Source: UBA3941 sp002385665
GTDB taxonomy: Bacteria > Bacillota > Clostridia > Caldicoprobacterales > UBA3941
Assembly (NCBI GenBank): GCA_050949255.1
Contig: JBMNFJ010000016.1
Coordinates: 868,001-932,000 of the forward strand
Length of the DNA stretch: 64,000 nucleotides
Direction: 5' to 3'
In this document: positions 17,108 to 25,854 of the stretch, piece by piece
Position numbering within the stretch: position 1 is the stretch's first letter
Layout: every line of letters starts with the position of its first letter
Notes under the pieces: generated by a model
Seen by the model: only the letters and a program-made list of their open reading frames with translations
Told to the model about the DNA's origin: nothing
The model's database searches: none
Made by a program: the position numbers and the translations under genes

Positions 17108-18733
17108 CTAACTTAGGTAAGAAGTCCTCACCACATCTCCGTGTTCTCTGATAAAAGTAACATGTTGTTCCTGTTCCTTTATATATAGCACAGATGTCCC
17201 GATGACGATTTTTACACCAGGATATACTGTCCCCTTGATGTTTATTCTACCATTATATGCACCTTTGAATAGATCATCCAGTTCAATAATCCTAGCTTTT
17301 ATTACTGGTATTTTCTGACCATAAGTTAATTTTGTTCTAATTGCTTTTAATTTAAGCTCCGCCTTATCTGTAGATAAGCTCCCTTTGGATTCCATCTTAC
17401 CCAATAGAGCAAGGCATTGATCCGCCTTCTTTATTTCTTGGGTAATTTCATCCATTTGTCTGACCAAGGCAGAATATTCCTCTCGCAAGACGGGACTGAT
17501 CCCAACCTCTAGTTCAGTAACGGTTGCCATAGGAGACCCAATGTTTATTGCCGATATATCGCTACCCGCAGAAATAGAACCTCCGGCAATTAGGCCCTTT
17601 CTTCCTGCAACTTCAACCTTGCCCCCACAGCTTATGGCACTATGTAGTATGACCTCAGTAATAATGTCACCTTTTGCAGATACAGTACCGTTTTCAATAA
17701 ATCTGGCTACAACATTTCCATGGGACTCGATATATCCTTTACCCATTCCCTGCATACCCTGTTTGAGGACCACATCGCCTTTTGCAAATATGCTTGCCCC
17801 TTCAACAACACCCCTTACTTCGACATATCCCCCGGCCTTAATCTCAAAACCCGTCAGCACATTCCCATTGACTATGACGTTTCCTACAAAATCAATATTG
17901 CCTGTAGAATTGTCCACATTGCCCGGAACTTCATAGACAGCAAAAACATGAATTTTCCCATCCAGCAACTCAGCCTTCCCATCTATTCCAGCAATTAAAG
18001 ACAACTTATTGTCAGAAATAATAGTGTTCTTACCCATTGGTAGCGATAGCTTCCTTCCAGGTCTCGCTGCAATGGTTTTACCAAGGACGGTTCTTCCGGG
18101 TATTCCTTCTGTAGCCGGAATAAGATCCGCCAATATTTGCCCTTTTGTAACGTTTTGTATCATATTCAAATTTTTATAGTCAACCGTCCCATCTTCTAAA
18201 ATACTAGGTTTTACTTCATGATTAAAATTAATGTGATATTCAATCCTGGCATCCCGTCCCTTTTGAGGCGGTTTACCATAGGCAATGGCTACCTCCTTAT
18301 AATAGATCTCCTGGTTTAGCATCCTCTCTATAGCAGCTTCATCTATACCAAAAACAATCCCCTTCCGGCGCAATGCTTCAATTGCTTTTTTGGAGGTTAG
18401 TTTCTTACCTCCGTCACCGGGCAAGAGTGTAGCGCGTGCCTCCATCCCCCTGTTAATCACCCTGATTTCAATATCTTGGTCTAAAAATTTTTCATTTTGT
18501 GAATCAGCTATTTTTACTTCATCGCCGGGTTTCTCGTATATAGCATTAAATATAGCTGTGCTATCGACATTCTTTATCTCTTTTCTTCTTATATAGTTTA
18601 ATATGTTCAGTTCGTCATCCTTCGAGAGTCCGTCCTCGGATGGAGAAACTGAAAAAAATACGCCATCATCTCTGTATTCTAGTGAAAAATAAGTATTCTC
18701 TGAAAGTCTTTTCACAGCTTTACCACTATCCAT
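17108..18733 (-). CDS. fapA: FapA-family flagellar assembly protein (DUF342)
   Basis: This 541-residue member of the FapA/DUF342 family is linked to polar flagellation and cell-pole organisation in other bacteria. The centre (about residues 240-400) is a beta-helical repeat of Gly/Val-rich turns, for example NIDFVGNVIVNGNVLTGFEI and GYVEVRGVVEGASIFAKGDV. A coiled-coil region follows at about 415-470 (EEYSALVRQMDEITQEI) and then a C-terminal beta domain. The ATG overlaps the sigD stop by eight bases and is preceded by AAGGAGG. In Bacillus the equivalent slot after sigD holds swrB, so this gene is an addition relative to that operon. Confidence 0.88.
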   Translation of the reverse strand: MDSGKAVKRLSENTYFSLEYRDDGVFFSVSPSEDGLSKDDELNILNYIRRKEIKNVDSTAIFNAIYEKPGDEVKIADSQNEKFLDQDIEIRVINRGMEARATLLPGDGGKKLTSKKAIEALRRKGIVFGIDEAAIERMLNQEIYYKEVAIAYGKPPQKGRDARIEYHINFNHEVKPSILEDGTVDYKNLNMIQNVTKGQILADLIPATEGIPGRTVLGKTIAARPGRKLSLPMGKNTIISDNKLSLIAGIDGKAELLDGKIHVFAVYEVPGNVDNSTGNIDFVGNVIVNGNVLTGFEIKAGGYVEVRGVVEGASIFAKGDVVLKQGMQGMGKGYIESHGNVVARFIENGTVSAKGDIITEVILHSAISCGGKVEVAGRKGLIAGGSISAGSDISAINIGSPMATVTELEVGISPVLREEYSALVRQMDEITQEIKKADQCLALLGKMESKGSLSTDKAELKLKAIRTKLTYGQKIPVIKARIIELDDLFKGAYNGRINIKGTVYPGVKIVIGTSVLYIKEQEQHVTFIREHGDVVRTSYLS

Positions 18734-19505
18734 GGTCTTCCTCCTTAAGATACAAGCCAGCTCCTTTGAGCTTGTTTTTAAGCTTTAACAATGCTCTTGA
18801 AAGCAATTGCGATACCCTGGATTCAGATACTCCAATAACCATACCTATTTCCTTCAAGGTTAATTCGTGATAATAGTAAAGATCCACAATCTTTTGCTCT
18901 CTCTCTGTCAATTGTCCGATGGCCTGTCCCAGTATTTCCTTCAGTTCATTGGTCACAGCATGTTCTTCAGGTATCCCCTCACTACCAACCAATTCACTAG
19001 GCATACCTACAATATCGAGTATATGACTATCCAAGGATAATATTGCTGAAGTATGCATCTGTCCCATTAGGGTATTTAGTTCATCTAGACTAATACCCAT
19101 ATAGTCTGCTAATTCTTCATCAGGAACATTCCGCCCCTGCTTCATTTCTAGTTCTTCAAGAGCTCTTTCTACCTGTCTGACCTTAGCTCTCAGACTTCTT
19201 GGAATCCAATCCTGCTGTCGTATGCGATCTATTATCTCACCACGTATTCTAAAAGAAGCGTAGGTTTCGAACTTAATTCCCCTATCAAGATCAAATTTTT
19301 CTACCGCATCTATTAATCCAAAGATACCATAACCTATAAGATCATCTATATCCATATGATCCATGTATTTTATAGCAATTCTATTCACAACACGATTTAC
19401 CAGATCGCTGTAGTGTACAATTAATTGATTCCTTAGCTGGAGATCGCCATTCCTTTTGAATTTGATCCATAAATTTTCTATACTAACATCATCTTTTTGC
19501 GTCAT
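18726..19505 (-). CDS. sigD: Flagellar/motility sigma factor SigD (FliA, sigma-28)
   Basis: This sigma factor directs late flagellar and chemotaxis genes. The 259 residues show region 2 (DIDDLIGYGIFGLIDAVEKFDLDRGIKFETYASFRIRGEIIDRIR) and region 3 with DWIPRSLR. Region 4 ends in LTLKEIGMVIGVSESRVSQLLSRALLKLK. It lies immediately after cheD, as in Bacillus. Its antagonist FlgM is not encoded in the window. Confidence 0.96.
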   Translation of the reverse strand: MTQKDDVSIENLWIKFKRNGDLQLRNQLIVHYSDLVNRVVNRIAIKYMDHMDIDDLIGYGIFGLIDAVEKFDLDRGIKFETYASFRIRGEIIDRIRQQDWIPRSLRAKVRQVERALEELEMKQGRNVPDEELADYMGISLDELNTLMGQMHTSAILSLDSHILDIVGMPSELVGSEGIPEEHAVTNELKEILGQAIGQLTEREQKIVDLYYYHELTLKEIGMVIGVSESRVSQLLSRALLKLKNKLKGAGLYLKEEDHG

Positions 19506-19552
19506 TTGCCTCCCTCAATCCTCAGAGATTCCAAGGTTACCTTTCAGAAAAG

Positions 19553-20041
19553 TCAAATCCATTTTTTTCCGTGTCCGATTGTCTTAATTAAGAAATCTCC
19601 GGTTTCAGCATATAGCTCTACAGTTCTACCGTAATTCCCACCAGTATCCTGGCTAACCACAGGTATGTTTAATTTCCTCAAAGTATCCAAACTAGAAATA
19701 ACATTCCTCTCGCCAATTTTTAAAAGTTTGCTATCGCGACCATTAAAGGAAAACATTTGTGCGCCTCCCGCAAGCTTGGCTTTTAATCTTTCCTTTTTAG
19801 CCCCTAATGCAATCATATCTTCGACTAATTGCAAAATGGCAGTATCGGCAAACTTTGCTTTGTTTTCGTTGTTCTTTATTAAATTGCTACAGGGAAGCAT
19901 GATATGGGCCAGACCTGCTATTTTAACATGCTCGTCATAAAGAGCAATGCCCACACAAGATCCTAAACCCAGTGTTACCAAGATTCCGGGTGATTTTACG
20001 GTATTCAGGTCTGCCATCCCCACCTTCACCCTTTGTATCAT
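19553..20041 (-). CDS. cheD: Chemoreceptor glutamine deamidase CheD
   Basis: CheD deamidates receptor glutamines and, with CheC, feeds back on CheA in Bacillus-type chemotaxis. The catalytic triad region is visible: TLGLGSCVGIAL with Cys29 and GLAHIMLP with His46. LAGGAQMF and the KLNIPVVSQDTGGNYGRTVELY C-terminal block follow. The start overlaps the cheC stop by four bases (ATGA), consistent with tight CheC-CheD pairing. At 162 residues it is of normal length. Confidence 0.95.
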   Translation of the reverse strand: MIQRVKVGMADLNTVKSPGILVTLGLGSCVGIALYDEHVKIAGLAHIMLPCSNLIKNNENKAKFADTAILQLVEDMIALGAKKERLKAKLAGGAQMFSFNGRDSKLLKIGERNVISSLDTLRKLNIPVVSQDTGGNYGRTVELYAETGDFLIKTIGHGKKWI

Positions 20042-20649
20042 TTTAATACTCCTAATGACTTTAGAATAATGGGATAGGAATCTATATTCGGTATCAAGAA
20101 AAAATTACCCTTTATTCTATCCAACCCATCTATAAATATGGTTTCAATAAAGAATGCCTGTTCACCAATCTGACCGAATTCAATTAATGGTACACTGAGA
20201 ATTGCACCAGCCATATCATAAGCCAGGTCTGGAATTGATGGCTTAACAAATAGTCCAGTAAAGGTTGATAGAGAACCTAAATAGGCACTTGCTAATATAT
20301 TACCAACTTCACGGAGAGCTGAAGATTCTATAGGGGAAAAACCAAATTGTGATTTTATACAATGGTTAGGTATTAACAAGCGTAGGAGGTTATTGGCTGA
20401 ATCCCTATCCAGAATATACAATATGGTACCTTGGATATCACCTATGAATTCAAGGTATATACCGGCTACTAGCTTTTCTGCCCCTCCAACAACAGTTTCA
20501 ACCTCATTAAAACTTAATATTTTTATTTCCGGTACGTTCATATTCACCCTTCTATTTAGCAATTTCGACAAAGAAGTCGCAGCAGTACCAGCTCCGATAT
20601 TACCTACCTCTTTTAATGCATCTAGATAGATACCGTCTAAAAAGGTCAT
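20038..20649 (-). CDS. cheC: CheY-P phosphatase CheC
   Basis: CheC dephosphorylates CheY-P and is stimulated by CheD. Both phosphatase half-sites of the D/S-xxx-E-xx-N type are present: DALKEVGNIG near residue 12 and SALREVGNIL near residue 113. Each is followed at the usual distance by a conserved Pro. The 203 residues match CheC rather than the shorter CheX. It overlaps cheW and cheD by four bases at each end. Confidence 0.95.
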   Translation of the reverse strand: MTFLDGIYLDALKEVGNIGAGTAATSLSKLLNRRVNMNVPEIKILSFNEVETVVGGAEKLVAGIYLEFIGDIQGTILYILDRDSANNLLRLLIPNHCIKSQFGFSPIESSALREVGNILASAYLGSLSTFTGLFVKPSIPDLAYDMAGAILSVPLIEFGQIGEQAFFIETIFIDGLDRIKGNFFLIPNIDSYPIILKSLGVLK

Positions 20650-21110
20650 GCCGATCCCCCTAAATCCAGTACTCTTGCTAAATCCAAAATCAAAACATGA
20701 CCACTTTCCTGATTTATGATCCCGGAAACATGCTCATTTAAACCATTCTGAAAAATAGCCTCACCACTTTGTATATCCCTTTCAGGAGCAGTAAAGACAT
20801 TGATAACCCTATCTACCAATACACCTACTCGAAATCCATCAAATGATGTAATAATTATACGACTATCCTCACTATATTTTGCTTCCCCTATTCCTAGCCT
20901 ATTTCTCAGACTAATTACCGGAATAATATCCCCTCTTACGTTGATTACCCCAAGAACATATTTTGAGGCTTTTGGGACCCTGGTAATATTGGACATTCTT
21001 TCTATAGATTCAGTCATCAATATATCTAATCCATAGACATTATCACCTAGACCGAAACTAACGAATTGTCTGCTCATAGATTCGCTTTTTTCTTCGTTAA
21101 TACTAGCCAT
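20646..21110 (-). CDS. cheW: Chemotaxis coupling protein CheW
   Basis: CheW links CheA to chemoreceptors. The 154-residue single CheW domain shows QFVSFGLGDNVYGLDILMTESIERM, then TRVPKASKYVLGVINVRGDIIPVISLRNRLG, and a C-terminal VSGIINQESGHVLILDLARVL strand pair. I chose the ATG at 21110, behind GGGGG, rather than a TTG three codons earlier. It follows cheA directly and overlaps cheC. Confidence 0.94.
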   Translation of the reverse strand: MASINEEKSESMSRQFVSFGLGDNVYGLDILMTESIERMSNITRVPKASKYVLGVINVRGDIIPVISLRNRLGIGEAKYSEDSRIIITSFDGFRVGVLVDRVINVFTAPERDIQSGEAIFQNGLNEHVSGIINQESGHVLILDLARVLDLGGSA

Positions 21111-21123
21111 TATCGTCAACCCC

Positions 21124-23115
21124 CTAAATTAGATGATTAATATCCAGTATTAATGCTACTCTACCATCCCCAAGAATGGTTGCTCCGGATATCATCTTGA
21201 TACTGGACAAGTATTTACCCAATGTTTTTATTACAATATCCTGTTGCCCTATTAAATTGCCTATGGACAATGCGAATTGCCTATCTCCTTTTTTAACTAC
21301 TACCACTTTCATATTCTGGGCTTGTTGCTTCCTTGTCGTGTTCGCATCTAATACCTCATCGAGGCGAACTAGGGGAAGCAATCTGCCATTGTATTGTATT
21401 GTCTCTTGGCTTTCAAATTTCTTTATCATGAATACCGAAATATCTAATATCTCTTGGATAGAGTTTAGTGGTATTGCATAGATTTCGCCTACAACTTCTA
21501 CTAACAAGGCTTGGATTATTGATAAAGTTAAGGGTAGACGAATCGTGAATCTACTACCCATACCCTCTTGGGTAGTTACATCAATTGTACCTCCCATAGA
21601 TTCCACTTTGGTCTTAACTACATCCATTCCAACTCCCCTACCAGAAATATTGGATATGGACCCTGCGGTACTAAAGCCTGGATGAAACATAAGGTTGATA
21701 ATATCCTGAACTTCTAAATTGTCAACTGACTCATCTGATATTAAGCCCTTTTGTAAAGCCTTATTAACTATTTTTTTTAGATTAATACCATGGCCGTCAT
21801 CCTCTACAATAATAACAACATTATTGCCATCATGATGTGCCTTCAATTCTATCCTGCCAACAGGGTCCTTCCCTACCTTAATCCTCTGATCAGGTGTTTC
21901 TATCCCATGATCAACAGCATTTCTTAATAAATGTATTAATGGATCTCCTATTTCATCGATTATGGTACGATCTATCTCTGTTTCTGCGCCAACTATATCC
22001 AGAACAATCTCTTTCTTGGTATTCTTTGACAGATCCCTGACAACCCTGGGAAATCGGCTAAATACCATTTCTATCGGTACCATTCTCACTTTGGTAACAG
22101 CATCATGAAGTCCATTGGTTATTCTGGCCAGGTATTCCATAGATTCCTTAATACTGGGATCAGTACTCTCCTCAGTAATGTCCACCAGGGTATTTTTTAT
22201 TGTAATCAGTTCACTGACCAAATTCATTAGATTGTCTAGTTTTTCAGTATCTACCCTTATACTACGTGTTTGTATGCGGGTTCTATCCTGTGGTATACGC
22301 TGTTTTACGGTCGTAGATTCTCTAATGCTATCGGTTGCCTCGGATAAATCAGTGGATCCAGCATTACCTTCCCCTTCCAAACCATATGGGAGTTTGTCGA
22401 TTTTAATAGATTGCAACTCGGAGATCAAATCCAATCTACGTCTTATTGCTGTTTCTTCCTCTTGTGTAAGAAGGAGCATGCCAAAGGTATCTTCAAACCT
22501 TTCTTCCTCAATATCTTGGACTTGAGGTAAGGTTTTTATGATTTCCCCAAATTTCTCCAAGGTTTGGAATACGATATATGCTCTTGCTGCCTTTAATAAG
22601 CATGTAGGTCGAAGTGTTATCTCGACCCAATAAGGAATTAATCCCTGGTGGATTCCAGCGTTTATAATGTTTGATTGATATTCATCCAACTTTAATACTC
22701 CAGGGTCAAGGCGACTACTTGCATTATTGGTAAAGGAGTCCCCTGATTGGTTTAGTTTTGATAGCAATTTTTTTATATCCCTTGGCCCTTCACCCCCTAA
22801 TTCCAGAATATCCTGAACTAGCGCCTCCATAGCATCTGTACACTCTAATAAAATGTCAATTGTAGGACCCGTTATCTCCATTTTATGGTTGCGTATATCG
22901 TCAAGGACGTTCTCCATAGCATGAGCTATATTTGTGATTTTTTCAAATCCCAATGTGCCCGCCATTCCTTTTAGGGTATGGGCCGCACGGAAAACCTCAT
23001 TTAATGGTTCGTTATTTTCATTTGCTGTTTCTAATTTAAGTAAATTATCATTGAGAATTTGTATATGTTCCTTCGCCTCTTCTATGAAGAGTGTAATATA
23101 TGTATTGCTATCCAT
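21124..23115 (-). CDS. cheA: Chemotaxis histidine kinase CheA
   Basis: CheA autophosphorylates and passes phosphate to CheY (and CheB). Domain order in the 663 residues is: HPt with AAHTLKGMAG, phospho-accepting His46; a P2-like CheY-binding region around 150-240; P3 dimerisation near 285-350 (VDTEKLDNLMNLVSELITIKN); HATPase_c with HLLRNAVDHGIETPDQR, EDDGHGI and GRGVGMDVV; and a C-terminal CheW-like domain. cheW, cheC and cheD follow, but cheB and cheR are not in this operon segment, unlike Bacillus where cheB precedes cheA. Confidence 0.97.
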   Translation of the reverse strand: MDSNTYITLFIEEAKEHIQILNDNLLKLETANENNEPLNEVFRAAHTLKGMAGTLGFEKITNIAHAMENVLDDIRNHKMEITGPTIDILLECTDAMEALVQDILELGGEGPRDIKKLLSKLNQSGDSFTNNASSRLDPGVLKLDEYQSNIINAGIHQGLIPYWVEITLRPTCLLKAARAYIVFQTLEKFGEIIKTLPQVQDIEEERFEDTFGMLLLTQEEETAIRRRLDLISELQSIKIDKLPYGLEGEGNAGSTDLSEATDSIRESTTVKQRIPQDRTRIQTRSIRVDTEKLDNLMNLVSELITIKNTLVDITEESTDPSIKESMEYLARITNGLHDAVTKVRMVPIEMVFSRFPRVVRDLSKNTKKEIVLDIVGAETEIDRTIIDEIGDPLIHLLRNAVDHGIETPDQRIKVGKDPVGRIELKAHHDGNNVVIIVEDDGHGINLKKIVNKALQKGLISDESVDNLEVQDIINLMFHPGFSTAGSISNISGRGVGMDVVKTKVESMGGTIDVTTQEGMGSRFTIRLPLTLSIIQALLVEVVGEIYAIPLNSIQEILDISVFMIKKFESQETIQYNGRLLPLVRLDEVLDANTTRKQQAQNMKVVVVKKGDRQFALSIGNLIGQQDIVIKTLGKYLSSIKMISGATILGDGRVALILDINHLI

Positions 23116-23137
23116 GTTTCCATGACCCCCCTAAATG

Positions 23138-23803
23138 TTATATGAGACCTTTTTTCCTAAGTTCACGCTGTTTAGAAAAAATAAATCTTATCAGATCCTC
23201 CCGTACTTTATGGGATACACAACAGAATGATATCCCCAGCTCATATTTAGATCCCGGCCCATTGGCCTGGTTAACTCTTACCACCTTACCCTTAATCTTA
23301 AGCTGTCTATCATCGTACAGATCGATCCTACACTCGATCATGGTATTCAGTGCCAGACAATAATCCATATTTAATTTTAAACCACCTCCACTTATATCAA
23401 TCGAGTAACCTTTTAAGATCTGGGATTCATTTTCTGTATCTCCATCCAACACCTTAACGGTGACAGGAAGGATTATCTTAAGCCTATAATATGCTCTTCT
23501 TTGTATCCTTTTTATTGGGGAGGTTGGCATAATGCTAACCACTACTGCATTATTAATTCTATACCTATTCCTTACATCACCGTAAAACAAGTAACTGGCT
23601 TCTTCCTTAAATAAACGTATTCCCACCTTTTCTCCTGGGTTCAACAGAATAGGTCTTCCTTCAACCATTGGGAGGGAAACGACAAGATCACCTTCGTCTG
23701 AAATATCCTGAATCATGCTAAAACTTCTTAAATCCTTAGAGTTAGACCCCTTTGAGATAATTTCAACCTTACCTCCGATTTCAACCTTTTTTTTGAGATC
23801 CAT
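23138..23803 (-). CDS. YcgR-type PilZ domain c-di-GMP flagellar brake
   Basis: This 221-residue protein has an N-terminal YcgR-like domain (about residues 1-95) and a C-terminal PilZ domain. The PilZ c-di-GMP motifs are intact: RRAYYR near residues 102-107 and DISGGGLKL near 134. Proteins of this kind (YpfA/DgrA, MotI in Bacillus; YcgR in enterics) bind the stator or rotor to slow the motor when c-di-GMP is high. Its place between flhG and cheA, where Bacillus has cheB, ties it to motility control. Confidence 0.9.
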   Translation of the reverse strand: MDLKKKVEIGGKVEIISKGSNSKDLRSFSMIQDISDEGDLVVSLPMVEGRPILLNPGEKVGIRLFKEEASYLFYGDVRNRYRINNAVVVSIMPTSPIKRIQRRAYYRLKIILPVTVKVLDGDTENESQILKGYSIDISGGGLKLNMDYCLALNTMIECRIDLYDDRQLKIKGKVVRVNQANGPGSKYELGISFCCVSHKVREDLIRFIFSKQRELRKKGLI

Positions 23804-23827
23804 TTTTCACCCTACTTCATCAGAATT

Positions 23828-24730
23828 TTATAATATATCCTCCTGTCTATCCTTAAAATTGAAAAAGTCCAATAACCTCCTGAAATAGGACACCAACCCT
23901 TGATTATCCCTTCTGACTTCGTTATTTTGTTCGGTTAACTTCTTGGCAATATATCCAACCTGCCTGGATGCACGGCAATTTGGATAACTGACTATGTAAG
24001 GTATCTGTTCCCTAATTGATTTAGGAACATGGATATCATCATTAACTGAACCTAGAGCCTCTACAGTAATACCCAAGAACCTATAGACCGTTTTGGTAAA
24101 CTTGTCCAATATGTCCTCAGCTTCTGTCATGCTTTGAACTCGATTGATTATCAGACGGAGATCAACATCCTGCCTAATGGATGTTATTATCTTAGTAAGA
24201 GCATAAGCATCAGTAATCGCAGTTGGTTCCGGAGTAACCACCAGAACTATTTCGTGTGCTGCCAAGGCCATCTTTACAACATTATCCGACGCCCCTGCTC
24301 CTGTATCAATTAACACTATATCCGCCATATCATTTAGTTTATCAATCTTCTCCAGGAAAACATCCATTTGATGTGATCCCAGATTAATGAGTTCCCTTAT
24401 ACCTGAACCTCCAGATATGAACTTTATTCCCGAAGGTCCTTCCAGTATTACCTCATTTACATCCATCTGGCCCAATATCATTTCCCTAAGTCCATATCTA
24501 GATGCCATACCCAACATCAAGTCTATATTAGCTAAACCAAAATCTCCGTCAATTATTATGACCCTATAACCCATTTGAGCCAAACTGATACCCAAATTGG
24601 TGGTAAGGCTGGTCTTGCCAACACCGCCTTTACCACTGGTTATCGTGATAATTCTAGCATTACCCCTATCCCTATTTCTTTGTTTTAGCCTAGCAACAAT
24701 ATGTCTTAATTGTTCTGCCTGATCCTTCAT
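23828..24730 (-). CDS. flhG: Flagellar number regulator FlhG (YlxH), MinD-like ATPase
   Basis: FlhG is a ParA/MinD-type ATPase that limits and spaces flagella together with FlhF. The 300 residues begin with a FlhF-activating N-terminal helix containing AEQLRHIVARLKQRN. The deviant Walker A SGKGGVGKT is at residues 32-40. GDFGLANIDLMLG gives the MinD-type switch, and IVLIDTGAGAS-like DIVLIDTGAG follows. A C-terminal basic/amphipathic stretch may bind membrane. It overlaps flhF by four bases. Confidence 0.94.
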   Translation of the reverse strand: MKDQAEQLRHIVARLKQRNRDRGNARIITITSGKGGVGKTSLTTNLGISLAQMGYRVIIIDGDFGLANIDLMLGMASRYGLREMILGQMDVNEVILEGPSGIKFISGGSGIRELINLGSHQMDVFLEKIDKLNDMADIVLIDTGAGASDNVVKMALAAHEIVLVVTPEPTAITDAYALTKIITSIRQDVDLRLIINRVQSMTEAEDILDKFTKTVYRFLGITVEALGSVNDDIHVPKSIREQIPYIVSYPNCRASRQVGYIAKKLTEQNNEVRRDNQGLVSYFRRLLDFFNFKDRQEDIL

Positions 24731-25851
24731 AATCCTTTACTACCCATCAGTAAATCTTTTATTTTATGGATATTGGCTATTTCTATATCAACAGGTACAT
24801 TCTGGCCAGTTGTTATATATGATAGGGGCCTTCGGGATATTAGCTTACAATTAATAATCGATCCGTAAGTCGTTATCTCATCAATCTTGGTGAAGATAAG
24901 CTTATACTCCCCGAGGAATTCATAGCTGTTCAAAATATCCAAACAACCCTGATAGCTTGAGTTGGCACTTATTACCAGGTAAATATCATGGATGTTTCCA
25001 TACTCTATAATCTCCTTTATTTCTTTCTCATGACTTTCATCCTTTATACTTCTTCCAGCGGTATCAATTAAAATTATATCCCTGTCCTTATGCTCCTCAA
25101 GGGCTCCAGATATATCCTTGGGGGAGTATATGACACTCATTGGAATCCCTAAAATTTCTGCATATACTCTTAATTGATCAACTGCAGCTATTCGATACGT
25201 GTCTGAGGTAATAAGTCCTACCTTTTTCCCATCTTCTATGGCAAAACCTGCCGCGAGCTTTGCCAAAGTTGTAGTCTTGCCTACGCCTGTTGGCCCAACG
25301 AAAAGAACGATTTTTCGTTGTCCAGGGGTTACCTCTATAGGCTGAACGTCCTCACCTAGGTAATCTAATATTACCTGTTCAAAACATTGGGAAAATTCCA
25401 GATTTCTTCCGGTGTATAATTCCGTTGCCTTTTCCATTATCTCGATTGCATACTTTTGATTTACTTCGTTACTGATCAAAATATCAAAATAGGCTTGGTT
25501 TTCTCCAAATGTTTTTGAGGATCCCTTATCCAAATCGCGTCCGAACTCCGTGACTAATTTTTTTATCATTTCTTCCATGGCATCAACTTTTTTTTCAAAC
25601 TTATAATAGGAATAATCATCTCGGGCTGTATCCCGGGTAACCACATTATGATTTATCTCACGATTTGAAAAACCTATTATGTCATTATCAGCCGCTGCGG
25701 TAACTTCAATTAACGGTTTAGTAAACCAACTTACAAGCCCTTTCTTTCTTATACGCCTGGTGTTAAGAATGATTGCATCTGACCCCAAGTCTGCCTTTAC
25801 CTGGGCCATTGCATCCTGCATTGTGTTACCAATATAACGTTTAATTATCAT
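24727..25851 (-). CDS. flhF: Flagellar SRP-like GTPase FlhF
   Basis: FlhF places the flagellar basal body and dimerises with GTP like SRP54/FtsY. The 374-residue protein has a variable N-terminal B domain and then the NG domain with G1 VGPTGVGKTTT near residue 184. The SRP-GTPase insertion DTYRIAAVDQLRVYAEILG, DTAGRS and TKIDE-type FTKIDEITTYG follow. It starts four bases after flhA and overlaps flhG, keeping the usual flhA-flhF-flhG order. Confidence 0.95.
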   Translation of the reverse strand: MIIKRYIGNTMQDAMAQVKADLGSDAIILNTRRIRKKGLVSWFTKPLIEVTAAADNDIIGFSNREINHNVVTRDTARDDYSYYKFEKKVDAMEEMIKKLVTEFGRDLDKGSSKTFGENQAYFDILISNEVNQKYAIEIMEKATELYTGRNLEFSQCFEQVILDYLGEDVQPIEVTPGQRKIVLFVGPTGVGKTTTLAKLAAGFAIEDGKKVGLITSDTYRIAAVDQLRVYAEILGIPMSVIYSPKDISGALEEHKDRDIILIDTAGRSIKDESHEKEIKEIIEYGNIHDIYLVISANSSYQGCLDILNSYEFLGEYKLIFTKIDEITTYGSIINCKLISRRPLSYITTGQNVPVDIEIANIHKIKDLLMGSKGL

Positions 25852-25854
25852 AGA

